A DNA stretch of 10,226 nucleotides, taken from positions 1-10,226 of the forward strand of contig JASFIT010000140.1 of NCBI GenBank assembly GCA_050122535.1, in the 5' to 3' direction. The position numbers and the translations under genes were made by a program. This document shows positions 1 to 6,754 of the stretch, piece after piece. The stretch's first letter is position 1, and every line of letters begins with the position of its first letter. This stretch comes from JASFEQ01 sp050122535 (GTDB lineage: Bacteria; Desulfobacterota; DSM-4660; Desulfatiglandales; HGW-15). The notes beneath the pieces are model-generated. The model had not been told where the DNA came from. It saw nothing but the letters and a program-made list of their open reading frames with translations, and made no database searches.

Positions 1-742
1 GAGGGACAAGGCCATTGAGCATGGACTCTCAATGGCGAGGGATGGGGCTGATATCCTTGACGTGGGAGGGGAGTCCACAAGACCCTATTCAGAAAAGATT
101 TCAGCTGAGGAGGAGTTGGATCGTGTGATTCCTGTCATCAAAGCCCTTTGCAAAGACTTACGAATTCCCATCAGTATAGATACATGCAAGGCCGAGGTCG
201 CCCGTCAGGCCTTGAAGGCTGGGGCTTCCATAATTAATGACATCAGCGCGTTTCGCTTTGATCCGGAAATGATTTCGGTCGCAGCTGAGGCAGGGGTCCC
301 TGTCATCCTCATGCATATGCAAGGGACCCCAACGGATATGCAGGCAAATCCCGCATATGAAAATCTGATCCCTGAGATTTTAGATTTTCTGAAAAGTGCC
401 ATGGATAGAGGCGTGGCAGGGGGAATCAGCAAGGATATGCTCATCGTGGACCCCGGAATTGGTTTTGGGAAGACCTTTGACCATAATCTGCAAATCATAA
501 GGGGGCTGGCTGAATTCAATGCCTTACAAAGGCCGATTCTCCTAGGCCCGTCCAACAAGGCCTTTATAGGGCATATCCTTGACAAAGAGCCCCATGAGCG
601 GGACACAGGAAGCATGGCAGCGGTGGCCGCAGGTGTACTGAATGGTGCCCATATTGTCAGGGTGCATAACGTGAAGAAGACCATGGAGACGGTCAAAATG
701 ATTGATGCCATTAAGAGAGGACGCGTCGAAGAAGTGAGCTAA
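1..742 (+). CDS. folP: Dihydropteroate synthase, 3' part (5' end outside window)
   Basis: Condenses 6-hydroxymethyl-7,8-dihydropterin pyrophosphate with p-aminobenzoate to give dihydropteroate in cytoplasmic folate synthesis. The frame is open from base 2, so the gene starts upstream; about 246 residues are visible. Family motifs appear in order: the ADILDVGGESTRP pterin/pABA loop, SIDTCKAEVA, the IINDIS strand, MHMQGTP, DPGIGFGKT, a GPSNKAFIG loop and the C-terminal RVHNV. Two positions differ from the textbook pattern: the usual SRK loop reads SNK (the lysine is kept), and STRP is followed by Tyr rather than Gly. Both lie in loops near the pABA/sulfonamide pocket. The final codons (Val-Ser-stop) lie in the first unit of a tandem repeat that fills the gap to coaX. 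Probably co-transcribed with coaX. Identity is secure; no effect of the variants is claimed. Confidence 0.95.
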   Translation, partial: RDKAIEHGLSMARDGADILDVGGESTRPYSEKISAEEELDRVIPVIKALCKDLRIPISIDTCKAEVARQALKAGASIINDISAFRFDPEMISVAAEAGVPVILMHMQGTPTDMQANPAYENLIPEILDFLKSAMDRGVAGGISKDMLIVDPGIGFGKTFDHNLQIIRGLAEFNALQRPILLGPSNKAFIGHILDKEPHERDTGSMAAVAAGVLNGAHIVRVHNVKKTMETVKMIDAIKRGRVEEVS

Positions 743-787
743 AGTGACTAAAGTGCCTAAGGTGAGCTAAAGTGTCTAAAATGGCTA
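732..787. repeat. Tandem repeat, six units of about 9-10 bases (AAGTGNCTA)
   Basis: Six consecutive degenerate units: AAGTGAGCTA, AAGTGACTA, AAGTGCCTA, AGGTGAGCTA, AAGTGTCTA, AAATGGCTA. The first unit overlaps the last codons and stop of folP; the last abuts the coaX ribosome binding site (GAGG, 788-791). Two further units occur at 4508-4526, so this is a dispersed repeat type rather than a feature of one gene. Nearly every unit carries a TAA or TAG, so it is not coding beyond the folP terminus. Function unknown. Confidence 0.85.
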
Positions 788-796
788 GAGGGAGCT

Positions 797-1564
797 ATGT
801 TGTTCTGTATTGACATAGGAAATACGAATACTGTTTTTGGAGTGACCGACAAAGATCAGGTCCTTGAACACTGGAGAGTGAGGACAGAAAAAGATGCAAC
901 AGCAGATGAACTGGGGATTCTGATAGGGAATCTATTCAAGTCAAACAAAATAGAAATGAGTGACATTACCCATATCATCATTTCTTGTGTTGTTCCTCCC
1001 CTGTTAAATGCTTTTGAGGAATTTGCCAACCGTTATTTCAACATTACACCCATGATAGTGGAGCCGGGTCTGAAAACAGGCATGCCCATCCAGTACGATA
1101 ACCCCAAAGAGGTGGGTGCCGACAGGATCGTGAATGCTGTGGCGGCCTATGAAAAGTATCACACCGGCCTTGTTGTGGTTGATTTTGGAACAGCCACCAC
1201 ATTTGATTGCGTATCGAAGGAGGGGGCCTATATCGGAGGCGCCATCGCTCCGGGCGTGACCATATCCTGTGAGGCCCTCTTCCAGAAAGCGTCTAAACTG
1301 CCAAGGGTGGAGATCTTTGCCAAACCACAAAATGTCATTGCCAAAGATACCATTAGCAGCATGAATGTGGGCATTATCTATGGATACGCAGGACTGGTTG
1401 ATGGCATTGTAAACCGAATCAAGAAAGAGGTGGGGCATAATCTAACGGTTGTAGCAACAGGAGGTCTTGCGCCCCTCATTTGTGAAGAATCTGAGACCAT
1501 TGAGCACGTGGAGGAGTTTTTGACCCTTGAGGGCCTGATGATCATTCATGAAAGGAACAGATGA
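797..1564 (+). CDS. coaX: Type III pantothenate kinase
   Basis: Phosphorylates pantothenate, the first step of coenzyme A synthesis, in the cytoplasm. The protein has 255 residues, a normal length for the family. Visible ASKHA-fold motifs: DIGNTNT (residues 6-12, phosphate loop), GADR (107-110, with the Asp expected to be the catalytic base), DFGTATT (129-135), IGGAIAPG (147-154) and a TGG motif near 221. Type III enzymes are usually monovalent-cation dependent and insensitive to CoA feedback; this is family knowledge. The ATG is preceded by GAGGGAG at 788-794. It lies 54 bases after folP, separated only by the tandem repeat, and 51 bases before the LD-carboxypeptidase ATG, so a folP-coaX-ldcA transcript is likely. 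Confidence 0.96.
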   Translation: MLFCIDIGNTNTVFGVTDKDQVLEHWRVRTEKDATADELGILIGNLFKSNKIEMSDITHIIISCVVPPLLNAFEEFANRYFNITPMIVEPGLKTGMPIQYDNPKEVGADRIVNAVAAYEKYHTGLVVVDFGTATTFDCVSKEGAYIGGAIAPGVTISCEALFQKASKLPRVEIFAKPQNVIAKDTISSMNVGIIYGYAGLVDGIVNRIKKEVGHNLTVVATGGLAPLICEESETIEHVEEFLTLEGLMIIHERNR

Positions 1565-1615
1565 GATGCAGTCCACCTAAACCAACACGCCATTACTTCG
1601 ACAATAGTGTTTTCA

Positions 1616-2527
1616 ATGCAATCAAATAACCTCAAACCCCCCAAACTCCGAAAAGGCGAGGCAGTTGGTGTTATTGCGCCGGCCGGACCCGTCACACCCT
1701 CGGAAATCGAACCCGGCATAAAACTCCTGGAATCATTTGGTTATAAGGTCATCGTTTCCTCTCACCTCTACCAAAGGCAAGGTTATGTGGCTGGAGATGA
1801 TGAAACCCGGCTCGAAGACCTAAATTCCATGTTAGACAAGAAAGATGTGAAAGTCATCTTCTGCGCTCGTGGTGGTTATGGAACGCTTAGGCTCCTTGAA
1901 AAGATTGACTTTGACCTGATTCGCATGAATCCCAAAATAATCGTTGGGTATAGCGACATCACTGCGCTCCTCTTGGCCATTTACAAAAAGACAGGCCTCG
2001 TGACTTTTCACGGGACAATGATCAAGGAACTTTCTAAGAACAAAAACCGAAATTTAGAGTCCTTCTTAGCCTTGGTCTCGTCTGACGAAATGTGGGAAGT
2101 GAATCTCAGTAAGGGAAAAACGCTTTTACCTGGCAAAGTGAAAGGGACCCTTCTTGGTGGAAACTTAAGTCTCATTTGCCATTTACTCGGGACACCATTC
2201 ATGCCGTCCCTGAAGAAATCCATACTCTTTGTGGAGGAAAAAGAGGAGCCACTTTATCGTATTGATCGGATGATGACCCATCTCAGATTGAGTGGCCAGC
2301 TAAAAGATCTCGTTGGACTCATTGGGGGAACTTTTGAGGGTTGTGGCGACATTTCATCCGTAAATCAGGTGTTGGTGGAAAGCGTATCCGACCTGCAAAT
2401 CCCGGTGGTGAGTGGCCTGCCCGTGGGCCATGGCCTGGAAAATATCTCTCTTCCCATTGGGGTTCAGACCTCCCTCGATACGGAGGCAATGGTTCTCTCC
2501 ATCACAGAATCCTGCGTCTCGTCTTGA
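1616..2527 (+). CDS. LD-carboxypeptidase (peptidase family S66, LdcA-like)
   Basis: Family S66 serine peptidases remove the terminal D-alanine from tetrapeptide muropeptides (L,D-bond) in peptidoglycan recycling. From the ATG at 1616 it has 303 residues and no signal peptide, which fits cytoplasmic LdcA. The expected catalytic triad can be placed: Ser113 in GYSDITAL, Glu207 in LFVEEKEE, and His272 in GLPVGHGLENI. The opening KPPKLRKGEAVGVIAPAGP is also typical. A GTG at 1607 would add three residues (MFS); neither start has a clear Shine-Dalgarno sequence, and ATG is preferred. Some S66 members are microcin-C self-immunity peptidases (MccF), but the folP/coaX neighbourhood favours recycling. 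The frame is the same as coaX, separated by the coaX TGA. Confidence 0.9.
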   Translation: MQSNNLKPPKLRKGEAVGVIAPAGPVTPSEIEPGIKLLESFGYKVIVSSHLYQRQGYVAGDDETRLEDLNSMLDKKDVKVIFCARGGYGTLRLLEKIDFDLIRMNPKIIVGYSDITALLLAIYKKTGLVTFHGTMIKELSKNKNRNLESFLALVSSDEMWEVNLSKGKTLLPGKVKGTLLGGNLSLICHLLGTPFMPSLKKSILFVEEKEEPLYRIDRMMTHLRLSGQLKDLVGLIGGTFEGCGDISSVNQVLVESVSDLQIPVVSGLPVGHGLENISLPIGVQTSLDTEAMVLSITESCVSS

Positions 2528-2611
2528 GTCGGCCCGTCTTCAATCTAGACAACTTCAGTCAATGGTTTATGGGAGTTCTCTGACGGGGTTTTTCTATACA
2601 GATTGTGAAAA

Positions 2612-2641
2612 AAGACACATTTAGGTTTAATAAAATATAAT
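2612..2641 (+). promoter_or_regulatory. Possible sigma70-type promoter for mlaE (distal)
   Basis: A perfect TATAAT (2636-2641) has AAGACA (2612-2617) 18 bases upstream, in a very AT-rich stretch. The -35 matches only four of six positions, and such AT-rich DNA yields chance hexamers. It would give a leader of about 150 bases before mlaE. Confidence 0.35.
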
Positions 2642-2703
2642 ATGTTATAGTTTGTAATATTTTAGAAACATATAAGTTATTATATGCTAATAATATTTTG
2701 TGC

Positions 2704-2732
2704 TTGTCAAACTTTGTTGAAAATGGTAATTT
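2704..2732 (+). promoter_or_regulatory. Possible sigma70-type promoter for mlaE (proximal)
   Basis: TTGTCA (2704-2709) and TAATTT (2727-2732) are spaced by 17 bases. The -35 matches five of six consensus positions but the -10 only three. It would give a leader of about 60 bases. It is an alternative to the distal candidate at 2612-2641; the sequence does not decide between them. Confidence 0.3.
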
Positions 2733-2800
2733 AGCAAATAACGTGCGGTATCTCCAAGGCTATTGATCCATCTTAAGCCTATGGAAAGAGCGATTCATTC

Positions 2801-3580
2801 ATGGAACTGATTAGACGCCTAGGAGCAGCAGCACTACTTATCACTGGCAGGATAGGCCTTATGGGCCTTTTCCTATTCAAGGCGTTTTTCTATGCTGCTA
2901 TCCCACCTTTAAAATTCTATCGTTTACTCAAACAGATTCATTTCATCGGCTTGCAATCCGGTCTTGTCATATTCCTCACCGGGGCTTTCACGGGCATGGT
3001 TTTGGGCCTCCAGGGGTATTACACCCTCAGCCGCTTCGGTTCTGAGGCCTTTCTTGGACCCATGGTGGCGCTTGCGCTCATAAAAGAGATGGGTCCGGTG
3101 ATTTCCGGTTTGATGGTGACGGGGAGGGCAGGATCTGCCATTGCTGCCGAAATCGGCATCATGCGGATCAGCGACCAGATCGACGCATTGGAATTGATGG
3201 GCCTTAATCCTTACCGGTATCTCGTGGTCCCCAACCTCTTGGGGGCAATCATCGCCCTTCCGCTACTTACAGCCATTTTTGACGTGGTGGGGATTTTCGG
3301 AGGTTATGTGGTGGGCGTCAAGCTCCTTGGTGTGGGGGCCGGCACCTACTTTGGTGAGATGGCCAGCTACGTGGCGTTGGAAGATGTTATGGAGGGGATC
3401 TATAAATCCCTCAGTTTTGGAATAATTATTGCCTGGATCTCCTGCTATAAGGGATACTATACGGGCATTCACACGGGATTTGGAGCTGAAGGCGTCAGCA
3501 AGGCTACCACGCAGGCGGTGGTGCTCACGTCCGTACTTATCCTTGTGTGGGACTATTTCATGACCTCTATCCTTTTTTGA
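2801..3580 (+). CDS. mlaE: Phospholipid transport permease MlaE
   Basis: Integral inner-membrane permease of the MlaFEDB-type ABC complex, which moves phospholipids between the inner membrane and the periplasmic carrier MlaC. 259 residues, close to the 260 of E. coli MlaE. Hydrophobic segments run throughout (around residues 50-75, 85-110, 140-180, 200-220 and 235-257). The family signature IGIMRISDQIDALELMG follows the conserved EMGPVISGLMVTGRAGSA stretch, a region expected to contact the ATPase. The ATG is preceded by a distant purine tract (GGAAAGAG, 2783-2790), giving a weak ribosome binding site. First gene of mlaE-F-D-C-A; its stop is 8 bases before the mlaF ATG. No mlaB (STAS subunit) gene is present in the cluster. 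Confidence 0.95.
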   Translation: MELIRRLGAAALLITGRIGLMGLFLFKAFFYAAIPPLKFYRLLKQIHFIGLQSGLVIFLTGAFTGMVLGLQGYYTLSRFGSEAFLGPMVALALIKEMGPVISGLMVTGRAGSAIAAEIGIMRISDQIDALELMGLNPYRYLVVPNLLGAIIALPLLTAIFDVVGIFGGYVVGVKLLGVGAGTYFGEMASYVALEDVMEGIYKSLSFGIIIAWISCYKGYYTGIHTGFGAEGVSKATTQAVVLTSVLILVWDYFMTSILF

Positions 3581-3588
3581 GAAACAAG

Positions 3589-4335
3589 ATGATCGAGATT
3601 GAAGCGTTGCATAAGTCTTTTGATGGTTTCCACGTCCTGAAAGGTATTTCTTTGCAAATTGAAAGCGGAGAGGTTATTGCCCTGATTGGAAGGAGTGGCT
3701 TTGGGAAGAGTGTGCTACTAAAGCATGTGGCCGGGTTGATGGCCCCGGACAAAGGGCGCGTATTGGTTGATGGTAAAGACGTGGTTACCCTAAAGGGTAA
3801 GGCCCTCACCCAACTGAGGAGTCGCCTGGGGTTCCTTTTTCAGGGGGGCGCCCTGTTTGACTCCATGACTGTCTTCGACAACGTGGCCTTTCCCTTGAGA
3901 GAGAAGACCAAACTTCCAGAGGAGGAGATCAAGGAAAAGGTCATGGCAGAACTGGATCAAGTGGGGCTCTCCGGCGCGGAGGCGAAATACCCCTCTCAGA
4001 TAAGCGGCGGAATGAAAAAGCGTGCTGCACTCGCCCGGGAATTGGTGTGGACGCCTGAGATCATGCTCTTTGATGAGCCCACAACGGGACTGGACCCTAT
4101 CATTGGACATGCCATTTTGAACTTAATAGATACCCTTCATAAGCGGTTTCAGTTCACCGGCATCATTGTCACACATGAATTGGAAAAGGTATTCAAGATC
4201 GTCAACCGAGTGGCTATGCTGCATGAAGGGGTTATTTTGGCTCAAGGGACGCCTGAAGAGATAGTCTCTTCAGAGGACCCGATTGTTCAGCAATTCATAA
4301 ATGGAGATATCGAGGGACCCATATCATATCGGTAG
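3589..4335 (+). CDS. mlaF: Phospholipid transport ATP-binding protein MlaF
   Basis: Cytoplasmic ATPase of the Mla phospholipid transporter, partner of MlaE. From the ATG at 3589 it has 248 residues and a complete ABC motif set: Walker A GRSGFGKS (34-41), Q-loop Gln85 in FLFQGGALF, signature SGGMKKR (139-145), Walker B IMLFDE (158-163), D-loop TGLDP (166-170) and switch His196 in IIVTHEL. A longer frame from GTG 3547 would overlap mlaE by 34 bases and add residues outside the ABC fold, so the ATG is preferred. It is tightly coupled to mlaE. It is followed by 316 non-coding bases before mlaD, an unusually wide gap inside an mla operon. Confidence 0.95.
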   Translation: MIEIEALHKSFDGFHVLKGISLQIESGEVIALIGRSGFGKSVLLKHVAGLMAPDKGRVLVDGKDVVTLKGKALTQLRSRLGFLFQGGALFDSMTVFDNVAFPLREKTKLPEEEIKEKVMAELDQVGLSGAEAKYPSQISGGMKKRAALARELVWTPEIMLFDEPTTGLDPIIGHAILNLIDTLHKRFQFTGIIVTHELEKVFKIVNRVAMLHEGVILAQGTPEEIVSSEDPIVQQFINGDIEGPISYR

Positions 4336-4344
4336 CAAGCCCTA

Positions 4345-4358
4345 GTCATTGGTCATTA
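4345..4358. repeat. Two-unit direct repeat GTCATTG GTCATTA
   Basis: Two 7-base units in tandem, followed by a decayed third (GTCGGTC). This is a very short array just after mlaF; similarity to intergenic short-repeat arrays is only suggestive and chance cannot be excluded. Confidence 0.4.
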
Positions 4359-4507
4359 GTCGGTCGCCAATTGCTATTATTCCTCGAGATTGATGCTGAC
4401 AAGTGACCCGCCTCCGACTCTTCGCGCAGAATACTGGAGCATGAGGAAGCTGTGCGAAATGAACGACCAAAAAGAGTTGCTCAGAAATGGCTATGGCGGG
4501 CAAGCTA

Positions 4508-4526
4508 AAGTGAACTAAAGTGCCTA
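4508..4526. repeat. Second copy of the AAGTGNCTA tandem repeat (two units)
   Basis: Units AAGTGAACTA and AAGTGCCTA, preceded by a partial GCTA. The second unit is identical to the third unit of the array at 732-787, more than 3.7 kb away. It lies in the mlaF-mlaD gap and has no coding role. Confidence 0.7.
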
Positions 4527-4594
4527 AAATTGAATGAATAGACTTAGTTTCTCTACGCTCTGGACTTCAGGAGCATGGCCTTTATGGCTGTTTA

Positions 4595-4607
4595 GCGGCA
4601 AAGCCGC
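4595..4607. repeat. Small perfect hairpin GCGGC-AAA-GCCGC
   Basis: Five base pairs closing an AAA loop, extendable to TAGCGGC/GCCGC(C)TA with one bulged C. It is one of three short palindromes in the window with a C-AAA-G or C-TTT-G centre (others at 4616-4633 and 6865-6879). Confidence 0.6.
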
Positions 4608-4615
4608 CTATTAGG

Positions 4616-4636
4616 AAATCGCCAAAGCGATTTTTT
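4616..4636 (+). terminator. Terminator- or attenuator-like hairpin before mlaD
   Basis: A seven-base-pair perfect stem, AAATCGC (4616-4622) with GCGATTT (4627-4633), closes a CAAA loop. T residues run 4631-4636, so the T tract partly belongs to the stem. The stem has only three G-C pairs, so it is weak as a terminator. It ends five bases before the mlaD Shine-Dalgarno sequence. It could limit read-through from mlaEF into mlaDCA or affect mlaD translation; neither is shown by sequence alone. Confidence 0.4.
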
Positions 4637-4651
4637 CGCGGGAGGTAAGAC

Positions 4652-5092
4652 ATGAGGAAACTTGACCTTGAATTGGCTGTGGGACTATTTGTGCTCGCCG
4701 GTATTCTTTGCCTTGGATACCTCTCCATAAAGCTGGCAAGGATGGAAGTGCTTGGGGGAGACGGATATGAGATCTCTGCCATTTTTTCCAATACCGGCGG
4801 GTTAAAGGAGGGGGCGTCCGTGGTGATCGCGGGTGTGGAAGTGGGACGTGTTAGGGGCATAACGATGGAGGATTATGAGGCCAAGGTTAGCTTTACACTG
4901 AAAGAGGGATTGGAGATCCAGGAAGACGCCATCGCCTCTGTCAAAACCAAAGGACTGATTGGAGAGAAATATATACAGATATCTCCAGGTGGATCTGATG
5001 AGATTATTCCGCCTGGTGGGATGATCCAGGAAACGGAGCCTGCTGTGGACATAGAACAGTTGATCTCCAATTATGTCTTTGGGAAGATCTAG
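4652..5092 (+). CDS. mlaD: MCE-domain phospholipid-binding subunit MlaD
   Basis: Membrane-anchored periplasmic subunit that forms the lipid channel (a hexameric ring in E. coli) on top of MlaE and receives lipid from or passes it to MlaC. 146 residues, shorter than the 183 of E. coli MlaD. One N-terminal membrane anchor spans about residues 8-27. The MCE domain covers about 38-115, with the hallmarks FSNTGGLKEGASVVIAGVEVG and KTKGLIGEKYIQI followed by PGG. A short tail ends in DIEQLISNYVFGKI. The ribosome binding site is strong: GGAGG (4641-4645), six bases before the ATG. It precedes mlaC by 22 bases, so these are probably coupled. The terminator-like hairpin just upstream may make this gene a control point. 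Confidence 0.94.
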   Translation: MRKLDLELAVGLFVLAGILCLGYLSIKLARMEVLGGDGYEISAIFSNTGGLKEGASVVIAGVEVGRVRGITMEDYEAKVSFTLKEGLEIQEDAIASVKTKGLIGEKYIQISPGGSDEIIPPGGMIQETEPAVDIEQLISNYVFGKI

Positions 5093-5114
5093 CGACTTGC
5101 ACCGGGAGGTATTT

Positions 5115-5720
5115 ATGATGCCTAAAGGTCTCTTGCAGATAATTGCTGTTTTTTTTCTGATATTCACCCTCACAATCCCGGCACGGGCCAATGGGCCTAT
5201 GGAGCGGATCAAAGAGACGACGGATAAGATAATTGACATTCTTAGCGATCCCGATTTGAAGGGCCCAGATAAGGCCGAGGAGAAGCGGAGAAGGCTTCGT
5301 CAAGTGGTGGATGAACGCTTTGATTGGGAGGAGTTCGCTCGACGAGCTATGGGAAAACATTGGAGAAAGAGGACTGACGAGGAAAAGAGAGAGTTCATCC
5401 CCCTGTTTGGAAAACTGGTGGAGCGAACCTATATGGACAAGGTGGAGGACTATTCCGGAGAAAGGGTCGTCTATGTGAGTGAACGCACCAAAGCAAAGTA
5501 TGGACTCGTCAAAGCGAAAGTGGTGACAAACGATAGGCGAGAGATCGATGTTGACTACCGCCTTAAGAATAAGCGAAGCGACTGGTATGTCTATGATGTC
5601 GTGGTCGTGGGTGTCAGTCTTGTCAAAAGCTACCGAGTCCAGTTCAATGAGATCATTATGCAGTCATCATATGAAGAGCTGCTAAAAAGACTGAAGAACA
5701 AATTGGCCGCTGAGGAATAG
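5115..5720 (+). CDS. mlaC: Periplasmic phospholipid carrier MlaC
   Basis: Soluble periplasmic shuttle (Tol-Tol-Ttg2 family) carrying phospholipid between MlaA in the outer membrane and MlaFED in the inner membrane. From the ATG at 5115 it has 201 residues. The start is fixed by GGGAGG (5104-5108 region) just upstream and by a clean signal peptide: a hydrophobic core at about residues 5-21, with predicted cleavage after PARA (residue 25). Family features include ERFDWEEFARRAMGKHWRKRT (split here as ERFDWEEF and ARRAMGKHWRKRT, 68-87), the FGKLVERTY segment, and the beta-rich WYVYDVVVVGVSLVKSYR near 157-174. A second ATG directly follows the first. A frame from 5073 would overlap mlaD and mask the signal peptide, so it is rejected. 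Confidence 0.93.
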   Translation: MMPKGLLQIIAVFFLIFTLTIPARANGPMERIKETTDKIIDILSDPDLKGPDKAEEKRRRLRQVVDERFDWEEFARRAMGKHWRKRTDEEKREFIPLFGKLVERTYMDKVEDYSGERVVYVSERTKAKYGLVKAKVVTNDRREIDVDYRLKNKRSDWYVYDVVVVGVSLVKSYRVQFNEIIMQSSYEELLKRLKNKLAAEE

Positions 5721-5773
5721 GAGAGAGTAAAGATTGAAGGTCTGCGCTTTCCAGAGAAAGGAGCTGCCCTCCC

Positions 5774-6754
5774 ATGAGAAGGATCTGCGGGATATTTATA
5801 TTTTCTACGCTCTGGTTCATCCTGCCCCCGTATCTCTCTTTTTGCCAGTCCGTTGAGAAGGTACTCCTCCCCCAGGCCATCTCTTCAGATGAGCCGACGG
5901 AACGATTTGATCGTTATGACCGGGGTCTTGATATAGATGCCGTATCTGACCGCTTTGAATACCGTCGCTCTGCTCATCCCGTGAAATATGTTCGCAATCA
6001 AACGGCGACCAGTAACAATGACATTTCTGAAAAATTAATCATAGCACAGGCAACAGATTCCACCACGGAGCCCTCGCAGTCAGAGGACCCTGAGGGGGAT
6101 CTCGTTGACCCTTTTGAAGATGAGGAAGATACGGCTGATGTTCTCCCTTTGAAGACCATCGCTGACCCCCTTGAGCCCATCAATCGGGCCTTTTTCCATT
6201 TTAACGACAAACTCTATTTTTGGTTTTTTAAACCGGTCGCCCGCGGATACGGTTACATCTTTCCTCAGTCTGTACGGATCGGCGTAAGGAACTTTTTTGA
6301 CAATTTGGGCTTTCCCATCCGCTTTGTGAACTGCGTGCTCCAAGGAAAATTCGAAGGGGCAGGATTTGAGACGCAGCGCTTTTTGATTAACTCCCTCACT
6401 ACCCTTGGCTTCAAGGACGTGGCTACGGATAATTTGGGCATCAAAGAGTATGATGAAGATTTCGGGCAAACCCTTGGATTCTACGGTTTAGGGCCAGGTT
6501 TCTACATCGATTGGCCTATCATTGGGCCCTCCAGTTTGACCGACACAGTGGGAATCGTCGGAGACATCTATACGCAACCACTGAACTATGTTATTGAATT
6601 CAAGTACAACGTGGGAATACGGGCCTATGATATCGTCAATAGTACTTCCCTCACTATTGGTGAATATGAGGACCTCAAAAGGGCCGCACTGGATCCTTAT
6701 GTAGCCATAAGAGACGCCTATTATCAATTCCGCCAGAAGAAGATCAAGGAATAG
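5774..6754 (+). CDS. mlaA: Outer-membrane phospholipid-removal protein MlaA (VacJ family)
   Basis: Removes mislocalised phospholipids from the outer leaflet of the outer membrane and hands them to MlaC. 326 residues, about 75 longer than E. coli MlaA (251). The MlaA domain begins near residue 130 (DPLEPINRAFFHFND) and includes FGQTLGFYGLGPGFYIDWP and IIGPSSLTDTVG. The N-terminus is a signal sequence ending LSFC (Cys24). This resembles a lipobox, but Phe at -1 is atypical, so lipidation is likely rather than certain. Residues about 25-128 form a polar, acidic, Ser/Thr-rich linker that looks disordered. The ATG is preceded by AAAGGAG (5757-5763). It is the last gene of the mla operon, 53 bases after mlaC, and converges on the - strand cobO-like gene. 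Confidence 0.93.
   Translation: MRRICGIFIFSTLWFILPPYLSFCQSVEKVLLPQAISSDEPTERFDRYDRGLDIDAVSDRFEYRRSAHPVKYVRNQTATSNNDISEKLIIAQATDSTTEPSQSEDPEGDLVDPFEDEEDTADVLPLKTIADPLEPINRAFFHFNDKLYFWFFKPVARGYGYIFPQSVRIGVRNFFDNLGFPIRFVNCVLQGKFEGAGFETQRFLINSLTTLGFKDVATDNLGIKEYDEDFGQTLGFYGLGPGFYIDWPIIGPSSLTDTVGIVGDIYTQPLNYVIEFKYNVGIRAYDIVNSTSLTIGEYEDLKRAALDPYVAIRDAYYQFRQKKIKE

Larger units (their letters stand above)
2528..2800. other. AT-rich intergenic region upstream of the mla operon
   Basis: A gap of 273 bases without a supported gene. The first part contains CCCGTC (2533-2538) and GACGGG (2582-2587) followed by GTTTTT. They could pair, but the 43-base loop makes this a poor terminator. Bases from about 2594 to 2735 are far richer in A+T than the flanking genes and contain a TTATTA/TAATAA dyad (2677-2693) and two promoter-like hexamer pairs described separately. 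From 2781 a 9-codon ATG-to-TGA reading frame overlaps the mlaE ATG out of frame; it is probably chance. Confidence 0.6.
4336..4651. other. Repeat- and hairpin-rich gap between mlaF and mlaD
   Basis: 316 bases without a supported gene. In order: two GTCATTR units (4345-4358) just after mlaF; unremarkable sequence; two units of the AAGTGNCTA repeat (4508-4526), the type also found between folP and coaX; a GCGGC-AAA-GCCGC hairpin (4595-4607); an AAATCGC-CAAA-GCGATTT hairpin with a T run (4616-4636); and the mlaD ribosome binding site GGAGG (4641-4645). A 25-codon reading frame from ATG 4441 exists but has no other support. Confidence 0.6.

Noticed and set aside
732..787. The AAGTGNCTA array as a CRISPR or phase-variation tract.
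   Set aside because: Units are 9-10 bases without spacers, which excludes CRISPR; slippage would only alter non-coding DNA after the folP stop.
1562..1616. coaX and the LD-carboxypeptidase lie in the same frame, separated by a TGA with no other stop between them, so a Sec read-through fusion was considered.
   Set aside because: CoaX ends at its normal family length, the next protein has its own typical N-terminus, and no hairpin follows the TGA.
2533..2593. CCCGTC/GACGGG followed by GTTTTT as a terminator after the LD-carboxypeptidase gene.
   Set aside because: The loop would be 43 bases, too long for a typical intrinsic terminator, and no shorter stem was found.
2781..2810. A 9-codon leader reading frame overlapping the mlaE start out of frame.
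   Set aside because: Very short, without a ribosome binding site or notable residues; chance occurrence is likely.
3547..3588. A GTG start for mlaF, 14 codons upstream of the ATG.
   Set aside because: It would overlap mlaE by 34 bases and add residues outside the ABC fold; the ATG at 3589 gives the normal N-terminus.
4441..4518. A 25-codon reading frame (MRKLCEMNDQ...) in the mlaF-mlaD gap.
   Set aside because: Its ribosome binding site is too close to the ATG, its end runs into the repeat, and it has no recognisable similarity apart from a chance MRKL shared with mlaD.
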